Translations under genes and position numbers: made by a program
The notes under the pieces: model-generated
What the model saw: the letters and a program-made list of their open reading frames with translations, nothing else
What the model was told of the DNA's origin: nothing
Database searches by the model: none
Origin: Symbiodinium natans
Taxonomy: Eukaryota; Sar; Dinophyceae; Suessiales; Symbiodiniaceae
Direction of reading: 5' to 3'
Assembly (NCBI GenBank): GCA_905221605.1
Contig: CAJNDS010000402.1
Coordinates: 124,001 to 188,000, forward strand
Length of the DNA stretch: 64,000 nt
Part shown: in pieces, positions 21,147 to 31,235 of the stretch
Layout of the letters: each line of letters begins with the position of its first letter
Position numbering within the stretch: position 1 is the first letter of the stretch

Positions 21147-24100
21147 GTCAAAGCTGGCGGCGGCGATGTGCCATCTGCCAGGAAACGCCCACTGCCGAAA
21201 ACCTGAAAAGAAAACAGCTCGCAACATCTGGGAAGAGAGGATGGAATTGGATGTGTTTCGGCAGCAAGGCATGTGCAAGTTCAATCACGGTGGCACTTGC
21301 CTGCAGTTGGGCACTTAATCTAATGGTCGAACGGTAAACACAAAAAAACCGGGCCTGCTTGTCGCCCATGGCTTTGAACATGCTGTTGAAGTCTTTCGCT
21401 GCCTTCCGTTCGATCGACTTGATCTCCTGACGCAATCTCGATGCAAGCTCGGGACACATGCAAGCTGCATGCGACAATCGACTGCTGTCCTTCGCGGGAC
21501 CATGCCATGCTTTTTCGTGCGCCAAGCAATGCCATCGGACCGGCCTCCTTTCGCTCGCGCACGTCGTCGAGGATCTGTTCCCTGAACTCCTGAAGGCCGC
21601 GAGCATAGCAAGTCCACTGCGCTCGAGCTTCACAGCAGGCGAAGCTTAAAGATATCTACAGGTCTCTCCGGAGTTCTGGCACATCACCTTGCCTCGTCCA
21701 TGTCCTCCGCGATCTGCTCTACTTCGTCAAGAGCTTCCAAAGCCTTTCGTGACAAGGCGAACGGAAAGGAGAGCCCCCATTCGTGGTCGACATGATAGCG
21801 GTCCTCGTCTGTTCGACCAAGACCTGAGTGGCAAGTGGTTGTCACGGCCATTCCTGACGGCTTCGCCTTTTGTGACACCTCCTTTTAAGCCAGGAACCCT
21901 CGAGTGCCTGCGCTTTTCGGAACAAGGCCTTCCAGCAGAACATCCCCCAGCCGCAATCTTCCATTCTTGAACTTCTGAACTATCTGCAGCTCTCTTTGCT
22001 GCAGGTACTTGCCGACGCCAAGTACAGCGGTTCGACCTTCTCATCGTCCATCTTCAACTTCAAGGCAGCATCTGCCCTTGGAAGTGTCTGGAAGCAACAC
22101 TGGTGGTAAAGGCTACTATGCCAGAAAATGAAATCACGTTCAACAAGCGGATTGCCGATGGCTGATGGCTGTAGAACCCTAGGCCAGGACGCTCTCAATG
22201 CCGTCTGCCACTGATCCACCATCAGAGCTGCATTGGCCTACCATCTTCGACACTGTGCAAACACATCCACCCTCAAGATCCAGAGTCAGTGATAGATATG
22301 GCCTTGTTGTTCAAGCACTGGCGGTGCATGACCTTCAGCTCCTGCTGTGAAAAAAGGTTGAGGGTTCGGACATGGGGCGCAACTCTTTGACCATGGAAGC
22401 CTGGCCTTGTTCTCCTTTTCAAGATGAGGCTCGGCTGCAAAATTCTTGAGCATCTCATCCCCCTGGCAGTACCTGTGTCTCCAGACCAAGCCCAGCAACG
22501 GCCCTCTTAGCAATGTTGAACAGCAACTGACTTGGAAGGAGCGGAATACCTTGTCAGTGCCCCTTCCCAGTTCTCATTCATGAAGGCCTGAAGCAGACAT
22601 TCGCGGCTCTTGCAGCTCAGAACGAAGCGACGTCGAACAGACGATCCCCGCAAAACCGACTCTCATGCTGACCTCGGCTCATATTCTTCCTGAATCCCAA
22701 ACTGAGTCACCGAAGCCACATTGATGTGGGCTCAAAGGGGTGTGCAGCAGCCTCGTTGCCCTCTGACTTAATCCTCTGGCCGAAGTCCAGGACGCCCTGT
22801 GCTCATAAAGGGCTTTCACACTTACCCCGTCAGTGCCGAAACCTCCGCAGCAGTGTAAAGTGAATACGGTAGCGTTCTCACTCCACGGACTATCTCCAGC
22901 ATCCGCCTGGATCTCGCGCCTGTCCAAAACCTGCTTCCTGTCTGGGGCCTGCTGCAGCTGGAGCGCATTCGGGAAGCTCACTGCTGGGGGCAGGATGATT
23001 CCCGCCTCACCGTCAATGCCGCCAGGAATGCAATCTGCCTCCACGACCATCTTGTCCATCAAGTCCTCCTCCACCTGAGAGCTTTACAAGCGCGGAAGAA
23101 CCAGGGAGCCAGTCACTGTGGACCACTGCCGGCCTCTTCTTCTGCCTGCCAGCCGGCGACACCATACGGACCAGCAGTAATCTCGGCCTGGATGCCAAGC
23201 TGGTGATGGGCGTCAGGACAGCTGCAAAAAGATCTCCAAGCCAGCAACTGGCCTTGATGGCCTGAAGTCTGTGGTACACCTGCGGCTGCCTGGAAACCGG
23301 GGCAAAACCGGAGGAAAAACGGAGAGAAAAAAAGAGGAACAGGGAGAAACAGGAGGGAGGCGACGGGAGGGAACCGGGAACGCTTCGGCCTGAGCTTGTC
23401 GCAGAAGAGGAGACCTTCCTTCCGGGCTTCGCAGAGCACCTCTGATACCACACAAGGAGCAAAAAGTCGACTCCATGGAAAGGAGAGCCCGGCAGACGAC
23501 GACACTTTACAACGTTCTTGGACAACTCCGTGCCTTCCACAGGTACTGCTGTGTGATCTTGTACCTGGTGCCAAATCTGTGCAAGATGCCGTTCAAAAAA
23601 CTTATGGCCAACTAATGCTGAACACCTTCTCTAACCATAACTACGGCTTCCTTGTGAGCAACATTGGTGCTTTTGCCTACCAAAATGACAAGAGAAAGAC
23701 TACATAGTCACATTTGCAAGGGCCAAAAGGCCTCGGCTGTTACCGGTACAAATAGTGATGTCCCGCTTCCCTGCTGCCTGTCCGCATTTATGTCCAAGCG
23801 TTGTACAGCATGCCGTACTCTGCGACCAAGGCACCGGAACATCGGTGAGATCAGGTGCTTGACGTTGGTTGCACACTTCATCAGCTCGTTCATGATTTCG
23901 TACCTGCCATGTGCCACACGTGAGGGCATTCCCTTACTGCAGAGCGTTCAATTCATCGAGAGCCTCCGTTGCTTGCGCTCCAGTTTGTCCAGCTTCGTCC
24001 GCTGGGCAGCCTGCACCCGATTCAAGCCGCGGTGCTTTCAGGGGATCTCAGAGGCAGAAGCCTGCATGATCTGACAGGCCCTTTTATGCCTCTGCGGCGC

Positions 24101-24476
24101 TTTCGTACTTCAGCTTGGATCGCATGGCTGCCTGCACCTGCAGCTGGCATGACTCTTATGCATCGGCTAAAGCAATGAACTCCGTACCAAAAATGGGCCG
24201 CGCCATCCTACACCCCGAAACCTTATCATCTGCATGGAAGACTGGAGGTGCCTCCGGCCGCTGCATAAACTTGTTCCAGAACTCGGGGTTCCTACAGACG
24301 AAACAGGGCTGCTTCACAACTCCATGCTGAGACCCGCAATGACTGGAAGTCCTGACATCTTTTGCCATTGCTGGGCACAAAAATGGCACGCTGGCAAGAC
24401 CCTGAACTGCTGCAAACAAAGACACTATAATCTGGCTGACACAGCATACACGCCGTCGTGCTACATGACCAGTCAC
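21147..24476 (-). CDS. Alpha-helical protein of unknown function, multi-exon
   Basis: Separated minus-strand pieces share a helical, Glu/Ala/Lys-rich character. They are near 24330-24185 (CFVCRNPEFWNKFMQRPE), 24145-24090 (LQVQAAMRSKLKYESAAEA), 23999-23830 (ATEALDELNALQ then YEIMNELMKCATNVKHLI), 23075-22860 (MVVEADCIPGGIDGEAG), 21830-21684 (KALEALDEVEQIAEDMDEA) and 21640-21365 (FREQILDDVRERKEAG; RQEIKSIERKAAKDFNSM). A GTAAGG donor at 23937 and a CAG acceptor at 23904 would define a 34-nt intron that preserves frame. I do not recognise the family. More than one gene may be present. Confidence 0.45.
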
Positions 24477-24888
24477 TCAACCGGCTGCTTTGCTGTTTGT
24501 CTACGCAATGGTTCGTGGTGCACCTGAAACTGCTCATATCAAAGGTCAGAACGCCTCTTCTCTGCTAAAGGTTCGAGTATGAAGGATCCTCAAAAAGGCT
24601 CACAATGCACAAGGGGAACGCACTCAGCTCCAAGTCCGTCACTGCCGAAGCCGATTGCCACAAAGCACTTTTCAGAGCACCAGGCCAAGAGGCCAAGGTC
24701 ATGGCGTGCATCGATATCGGAAAGATAGCAAAGGTTGGACACAGTTGCAAGGCCTTTGTAGCTTATGTACAATGATTTCCTTCCAAAGCAGGCCAGAAGC
24801 TGCGCAGTCAAAGGCCAAACGGTGCCGGTGCTGGTGTGCTGCACCAGCCATTAAGTTGCGTGCTGTCCGGCCTATCGGCCTATCGCAA
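24477..24888. other. Spacer downstream of the transporter-b561 gene
   Basis: About 410 bp between the stop codon of the transporter-b561 gene and the next exon-like frame on the same strand. A minus frame at 24590-24844 has no domain. It may hold the 3' UTR of the transporter gene; no polyadenylation signal is assigned. Confidence 0.4.
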
Positions 24889-27411
24889 TCAAGAGCGCGT
24901 GAGAACGATTGCACCGAGGCTTGGCAAGGCCGCAGAAACCGCAAGCTTCAACCCCAAAGGGAAGCCACCTTTCCCATTGATGTCCAGCCAAACGCCGATG
25001 CACGTCGCAACTAGCCCACCGATCAGAAGTGCCTGGCCAAAGACGCCGTGCCAGGTAAAACGCTTGACCTGGTCCCTGATGAGAACATGTCGCTTCCAAA
25101 GGCCCATGGGGGCTTGCAAGAGCACTCCCAGAACCACCAGGTAGCCGACCACGACATGAGCAAAGCGGGCCGCGCCTCGCTTCAACGCCCACTCGTTACG
25201 TCCCAACACCAAGCCCCCGAACTGGCCCTCTCCATTCTCCTGGTGAGCCTGGAAGAGAAAGACATATCCGGCAACTGAGAGGACGCCCACAAGAAGCATA
25301 CAAAGCATGTGAACAGTTCGCCGACTGTTCTTGTCCCATTCTCTCATCGCGTCAGCTTTGTAGGCCCAGAAGCCCAACACGCCAAGACAAGGCCATGCGA
25401 TACCCATGGATACGATATGCCAAGTGAAAACATGGGAAGGGCCTGTACCTCCCCAAGCAGGTACGAGGGCAGCGGCCGGAATAAGGATCCCCAGCAGTAA
25501 GCTGACAACAGTTACAAAAATGTCCAGGGAAACTTCGCTTATTGCAATGAGAGACATGTTGATCTGAAGCAGGGCCCCCACAAGAAGCGTGCAAGCCAAC
25601 GCATTCATGCTGGAGATGGCAGAGCTGCCTTGCACAAGGTCCTGGCATGCTCTGCTGATGGTGCTTCCAGCTGCTATCCCAACGAAGATCGCTGCTTGAT
25701 TGAGGACCATCAGGTTCTCTGCACTGAAGAATGAGTTCACAAGCGATCGCTTCACACAAAATGAAGTGAGCACACCCGCCCAAATTGCATTCGACGAGTA
25801 TGCAACCATGGACCCAACCATAAACTGTAGGGCGCTCAAAGGAACTGGAAGCTGCCAAGGTTGAAACATGAGCAAGACTCCGAGAAGCTGCGCGACTTCC
25901 AGTGTGTGCAACCAAAAGGTATCTGGGTACTTGCCTGCCCGGAAACGCGAGAACGCATACTGTGCGAGGGCCATGACCGCCACCACGACGATAAACATCA
26001 CGCCAGCCGTCGAAGCTGCCCAGCCATAGGTCTCCTCCACAGCAATGACGGAGCCGCTCTCCCAAAGAAGCCTCATTGAAATTACGCTCTGCCTACTGCT
26101 ACTGTCATGAGGAACCTTCTTGCATGCTTGACTACCTGCGTTCGGACATGTGCAAGAACATGCGCAAAGCTCGCGGCCTTTGAGCCATTCTGATGGCGGC
26201 GCTGCTGATCATGGTGAGGAATAGCGCCAAGCCACGCTTCGCGGGCCGCTCCACAGGCCGCTCCGCCGAGGCCTCCGCCGAAGCCTCCGCGGACTCCGTC
26301 TTCGCCTCCTCAACGGAAGACTTTAGAAGACCCGCCTCCGCTTCGAGCGTTGCGATGTCATCGGGAATGAAGATCATGATCGCGGCAAACAGCCCTGCGC
26401 CCCAGAAGACCATGATGCCGTTGGCCAAAGCATCTTTGATCTCCATGCTTGGAAACGAAAGCAAGCTGACGGCAGCAAGAGCAGGGCCTAGTAGGACGCC
26501 ACAGGCCACGAAAAACTGGTACAACACCATATGGGGTGTCTTGTGCTGGCCCCTGGCGAAATGCACCATGACCATTGCTGAATTGTACCTCGCAAACCCA
26601 ACTTCAACCATCACAGAAAAAGGGGCTGGCCTACACAACAAAGCAGATACTTAAGGCTTAAGGTTTTCAGCTAGGCACATACTTCCCGCACCCACACCAG
26701 TCATCACTCGACTGGCGAATAAAGTAGGCAAACCAAACGATTGCACCGATGCCAGAGTATAAAGCCCATTGCCCACCATCATGCTCAACGCCGTGAGCTT
26801 GTATGCGGTCTTTAGCTGAGCCAACCCAAACTCCTTGAAGAGCAGCAAGCCAAAAATTGCACCAATGCATTCACTGGCAAGAATGTAACCAGATGTGGTT
26901 AATTGCTCAGCCTCTGTTTGCACCGTAAGAATTATTGACGTGATGTTCGCCATAACCTGAGCAAACAACTTGTTGCAAAAGCCAGTGGAACATGAGCATC
27001 ATGATTGCAAGACTGCCAAACCACGACACAAATGCATCGTTGCTATGCCGGGGTGCTTCTGGGCTTGAGTTGAGCAACTGAGCACCGGACACCAATGCAC
27101 AATGCACCAGTCACACGCAACAAAGCCAATGGCGGTGCGGCATCTTGCTGGGGCTCAGCCGGCAAATTTTCAGCCGGCAAACCACCTAACTGCCGCACCA
27201 GGATGGGCAGCAACAGGAGCACTGAGGCAAATAGCAATGTGCCCCCAACAAGAGTACCTGTCGCCAAATCTTCTTCAAACCAGTCCTGTGTTTGCGAAGC
27301 ATTTGCAGAGGTCACCTTGAATTGCAGCAGTTGCAAGTAGTGCACTGTGTCCATGTGGCATGGGGTTTCGCCACAGATGTCCAATGTGGGCCATCTCATC
27401 TCTTGCGACAT
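24889..27411 (-). CDS. Major-facilitator transporter fused to a cytochrome b561-type domain
   Basis: Proposed minus-strand exons are 27411-27086, 27042-26970, 26911-26679, 26630-26136 and 26086-24889. Four GT-AG introns of 43, 58, 48 and 49 nt join them into one 774-codon frame with no stop. Residues about 60-580 look like an MFS carrier of the MFSD8/SPX-MFS kind (TTSGYILASECIGAIFG; SRVMTGVGAGSM; then VEVGFARYNSA; later EETYGWAASTAGV). Residues about 590-745 carry four hydrophobic segments with His599, His635, His686 and His722. These are spaced 36, 51 and 36 apart, matching the two haem-ligand pairs of cytochrome b561/ferric-reductase domains. A charged Glu/Ala/Ser loop at about 280-320 separates the MFS halves. 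The start is uncertain: an upstream ATG at 27534, or an exon at 27659 or beyond, is possible. Substrate and electron donor are unknown. Confidence 0.75.
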
Positions 27412-27658
27412 GAAAGAAACCCACACGAGAGGCGCAAAGATGCGCCTGGACCCGCTGGGAACCAGAGCTGCAAACCCGTGCCAAAAACTGTACTGTGATG
27501 GAATGAGAAAATGCGCGCGCGCACTGACAAACAAAGCGATCTCGCCGGATTCACTACGAACTAAGACTCTTCATCAAAGACATCACTTTGTGTTTGAGGC
27601 AAACATGGTTAGCCTCCTACTCGAGCGTCCAACTCATCATGAATGACCCCGTACATAC

Positions 27659-27870
27659 CTCGGAAAAACTTGCCTCGAACTAAACAACTTGACGTTCGTT
27701 TTTTTGGGGAGTTTCTTGCGCGACTCCACCAAAGACTCTTTGCAGGATTCTCTAGGGTCTGGGATTGCCTGTGGGATTTTCCGTGCATTTAGTGGGGACA
27801 TGAGCGCACATACTGCAAAATTTTCCACATCATAATCAGGGTAGACGTGCACGCTTTTTCTCCTTTGGGT
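27659..27870 (-). CDS. Possible exon upstream of the transporter-b561 gene
   Basis: The minus frame contains VYPDYDVENFAVCALMSP followed by a Lys/Arg/Pro-rich stretch. It meets a good donor, GTATGT, starting at 27658. An acceptor ending at 27488 has the matching phase and would join it in frame to the region upstream of the transporter's first assigned exon (171-nt intron). If real, the transporter protein has a longer soluble N-terminus. It could instead be the 3' exon of a separate gene. Confidence 0.4.
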
Positions 27871-27881
27871 TCGTGAAACGC

Positions 27882-28259
27882 CTACGTTTTGCTGGCTTGC
27901 CCCCGAGCCCAGTATTCCCCGTCTCGATCAAAAAGCATCGCCATACTATCCACCGAGGCAAACATCACACCATCTGCCACCTCACCGCCGAAGCCGAAAA
28001 TGCCACAAAAGCACATTTTCCCCTTAGGCTGGCAAAGCTCACGGTTGCTCCGTGAGGACTGCGTGCATGGTGGCTGTCGAATTTTCTCGTCATACATGAA
28101 GCTTGATTGTGGACCGAAGAGGACCACGAATGGGCGTTTCCTAGATACAAAGTTGTGTTGCCAAGTACTAGAGTGACAGTCCGGATACTTGAGCTGCGCC
28201 GGAAACTGGGCAACTGAGGGGTCATGAGGCCAATGCGGTGCAGCCTGGAGAAAGCGCAT
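27882..28259 (-). CDS. Unknown ORF, 125 codons
   Basis: The frame has natural protein composition, with a glycine/aromatic segment (CFCGIFGFGGEVADGVM) and a following acidic-aromatic segment (MLFDRDGEYWARG). I do not recognise a family. It is on the same strand as the transporter gene and may be an upstream exon of it or of a neighbour. The end at 27882 is not obviously a splice donor. Confidence 0.4.
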   Translation of the reverse strand: MRFLQAAPHWPHDPSVAQFPAQLKYPDCHSSTWQHNFVSRKRPFVVLFGPQSSFMYDEKIRQPPCTQSSRSNRELCQPKGKMCFCGIFGFGGEVADGVMFASVDSMAMLFDRDGEYWARGQASKT

Positions 28260-28299
28260 CCGAAATCATCAGGGTCCATAAACACCACATTTTTGTGTC

Positions 28300-29124
28300 G
28301 GGATGGGTTTCGGACTTTTTTTGTTTTTCGGGCAGCCCTGCATTACCATGCCCGGGTTGCTCTATGGTCATTTCCTTTTGCCGCCAGCGTTCTCTGCGCG
28401 GGTCTACTGCCGGGAACCAAGGACGAATCCCGAAACCCCTACACGCTTTTCCTTGACACTCCCATGATTGCCTAAACCATGAGCTGCAAGTCTTACATGC
28501 CGAAAAAATAGATCTGCTACTTGCAGTTTTGGGGTTTTGAGCTTAGCATTTAAGACCTAGGTACGACGTGAGGTGAACGTATGAAGTGGTAGATACATGG
28601 TATCATAGGTAAGGCCTCCCGCGCCGAATCCCCCCGAGCCTTGTGGGGGCAAAGCAATGAGATCCAGAGTCGGTGGTCTTCGTGTTCATATGCTGATTGG
28701 ACACGAAGCAAGGATGGTATCTTGAACCAAGAAACAACGAAATGCCAGTAACCAGAATAATCCCATGCGTCTTACATGGGTGTTCCGCGACAGGCAAAAA
28801 CTTTTTTGACACGTGTACAGTCTGTGAAGGCACGAAGCTTTGTCCCTGGCCATACGGCGGATTTGCGCCCAAAAAAAATATATTGTTGGTGCCGCATCTC
28901 GGCAGCTGAGATTTCATATCTTTAGCACGGCGTCGGTGCCAAGTTCAATTACTGGCTCATCGTCTGCTAGTTTCTGAAATTGCGCGTTTCTGAAACTGCG
29001 GCTCGTGCTGTCGCTGCCACTGCGACGATTGCGAAGAAATGTTCGCTTCGGCCCTGGCCATGTGACGTCAGAACTTTCCTTTAATCTTTCGGCAAAGACA
29101 CCTGATTTTGCCATCCCCGCCCTT
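28300..29124. other. Spacer with weak frames
   Basis: A minus frame at 28603-28917 and several plus frames are present but carry no recognisable domain. No repeat element is evident apart from short A and T runs. Confidence 0.35.
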
Positions 29125-29484
29125 TTATGCTGGTGGCAACCATCCGTCAGCTTGACTGCTTGACGCGGTCCCCGCATGTACAGCGGTTTTCCACACGCAC
29201 ACCCCTTTCACGCAACGACATCGGTTCAGAGAATACACGAATAATCCACCTCCACGTATCGTCTGACCTTCTTCAAATTGGTTGCTGCTCACAGGGTCCT
29301 TGAAGATCTTCATGTTAGCGGTAGCTCTGTGCTTTTCGACTTTGAATGGCACTTCATTCTCCTTTGCCCACGAAGCTTCGCTCAGAGGTTTGGAATTTGG
29401 AAGGGACTTGCTCCTGGGTTTGCTTGGCTGGCGTGAGCTCTTGCTGACTGCCAAACTCTCGGGTGAGACGCGATGCCCGTTCAA
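29125..29484 (-). CDS. Possible exon of an unknown gene
   Basis: The frame of about 119 codons starts Ser/Pro/Lys-rich and then becomes more globular (ATANMKIFKDPVSSNQFEEG). I do not recognise it. It is the last exon-like frame before the trinucleotide repeat domain and lies on the same strand as the other host exons. Confidence 0.35.
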   Translation of the reverse strand: MNGHRVSPESLAVSKSSRQPSKPRSKSLPNSKPLSEASWAKENEVPFKVEKHRATANMKIFKDPVSSNQFEEGQTIRGGGLFVYSLNRCRCVKGVCVWKTAVHAGTASSSQADGWLPPA

Positions 29485-29584
29485 GGTCGTCTCCTGCCTG
29501 AAGAGGAACCCTCGTCATGTGCATCGCGAACGGTGGTCCGACTATTGCGGGACCCTGCCTTCTTATTGCGGTGGCCCCAATTGA

Positions 29585-29744
29585 ACAAGTGCTCCTACTG
29601 CGACTACTCCTGCTGCTACTGCTAGTGCTGCTGCTACTGCTACTGCTACTGCTACTGCTATTGCAACTGCTACATAGTCGTCGTCGTAGTAGTAGTAGTA
29701 GCAACAACAATAGTAGTATATTAGTCTTCGAAATAGTCGTAGTG

Positions 29745-29776
<32 letters not shown>

Positions 29777-29859
29777 CGTAGTCGTAGTCGTAGTTGTCGT
29801 CGTCGTAGTAGTAGCAGTAGTAGTGTTGTAGTAGTAGCAGTAGTAGTAGTAGTAGTACT

Positions 29860-29890
<31 letters not shown>

Positions 29891-30006
29891 CGTGTCGCCC
29901 GCAATGAGCAGAGCCCGCTCGCTCAGCGTTCTACAATAAAATAAATAGTAGTAGTCGTAGTCGTAGTCGTAGTCGTAGTCGTAGTCGTAATCGTAGTCGT
30001 AGTAGG

Positions 30007-30059
<53 letters not shown>

Positions 30060-30151
30060 TAGTAGTAGTAGTGGTAGTACTAGTAGTAGTAATAGTAGTA
30101 GAAAAAGTTAATAATAATGGCAGTAGTAGAAGTAGTAGTAGTAGTATAGTG

Positions 30152-30196
<45 letters not shown>

Positions 30197-30350
30197 TAGT
30201 AGTAGTATAGTAGTAGTATAGTAGTAGTAGTAATAGTAGTAGTAGTAGTAGTAGGAGGAGTAACAGTAGTAAAAGCAAGAATCGGAGTAATACTAATAGC
30301 AGAAGAAATAATAGCGTCGTAGTCGTAGTCGTAATCGTAGTCGTAGTAGG

Positions 30351-30406
<56 letters not shown>

Positions 30407-30519
30407 CAGTAGCAGAAGTAGTGGTAGTAGTAGTAGTAGTGGTAGTACTAGTAGTAGTAATAGTAGTAGAAAAAGTTAATAATAATGGCAGTAGTAGAAG
30501 TAGTAGTAGTAGTATAGTG

Positions 30520-30573
<54 letters not shown>

Positions 30574-30751
30574 TAGTAGTAGTATAGTAGTAGTATAGTA
30601 GTAGTAGTAATAGTAGTAGTAGTAGTAGTAGGAGGAGTAACAGTAGTAAAAGCAAGAATCGGAGTAATACTAATAGCAGAAGAAATGTAGTTGTAGTAGT
30701 AGTAGTAGCAGTAGCAGTAGCAGTAGCAGTAGCAGTAGCAGTAACAGTAGC

Positions 30752-30782
<31 letters not shown>

Positions 30783-30830
30783 ATAATAATAGTAGTAGTA
30801 GTAGTAGTAGTAATAGTAGAAGAAAGTCCA
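29585..30830. repeat. GTA/TAC trinucleotide repeat domain
   Basis: About 1.25 kb is built almost wholly from GTA triplets on the + strand (TAC on the other), with GTC, GCA, GGT and TAA variants and occasional frame slips. One short non-repeat island lies at about 29889-29945. Open frames through it on either strand are runs of Val, Ser, Leu, Tyr or Thr and are not credible genes. Confidence 0.95.
30000..30690 (+). repeat. Tandem duplication inside the GTA domain
   Basis: A block of about 370 bp is present twice in direct order. Landmark GAAAAAGTTAATAATAATGG starts at 30101 and again at 30469. Landmark AAAAGCAAGAATCGGAG starts at 30271 and again at 30648. The offsets, 368 and 377, differ by 9 bp, which equals three repeat triplets. 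The copies have thus slipped in triplet number since duplication. Confidence 0.9.
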
Positions 30831-30945
30831 GTGGACCCCGGGGAAACGTCCAAAGCAGGCTACTCGGCCTTGAGGATGAATATGGCAAGGACTTAGTACA
30901 ACGCCGAATAGATATGGGCCCCAACGCGCCCGGCCTGCTTGGTAT

Positions 30946-31235
30946 GATGCTGCCACCGCCCATTGGGCCGCCCTTGAGGGGCTCACCCGATCCAAGCACC
31001 CAACCAAGCAGCGCCTCAACAGTTTCTGGTATAAACTGTACTGCCATGGCAACTCCAAGGAGCCTGAGCCCTCGGCCCTTGCAACTGCCCTCTCCATCTT
31101 CCCCATCCAAACCCGGAATGAAGGCGCTGTGCATTATGGGCAAGTTCAGGAGGCCATTCGGGCGATGTGGCATTCAGCCAAAGCCAACATGGCACGGCAT
31201 GTTGGAGTGCCCATCCCGACGGGTATCTCTGCGTG
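30946..31235 (+). repeat. Left arm of a decayed, coding-like inverted repeat
   Basis: This segment is matched in opposite orientation at about 34130-34418, roughly three-quarters identical by eye. In one + frame it reads through with HWAALEGLTRSKHPTKQRLN and VQEAIRAMWHSAKANM. The partner gives very similar peptides (YWAALKGLARSKHPTKQQLN; IQDAIRTMWHAAQASM) but in two different frames. The peptide similarity suggests a former coding sequence, now broken in at least one copy. The family is not recognised. Confidence 0.7.

Noticed and set aside
26651-26968. Stop codons between the transporter ORFs as proof of a pseudogene
   Set aside because: Each stop falls inside a short GT-AG intron that restores frame with matching phase, so the gene can be intact.
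30108-31106. A 332-codon minus frame rich in Leu, Tyr and Thr
   Set aside because: Most of it is the translation of the GTA/TAC triplet repeat. Equivalent frames exist in all phases and the rest has no domain.
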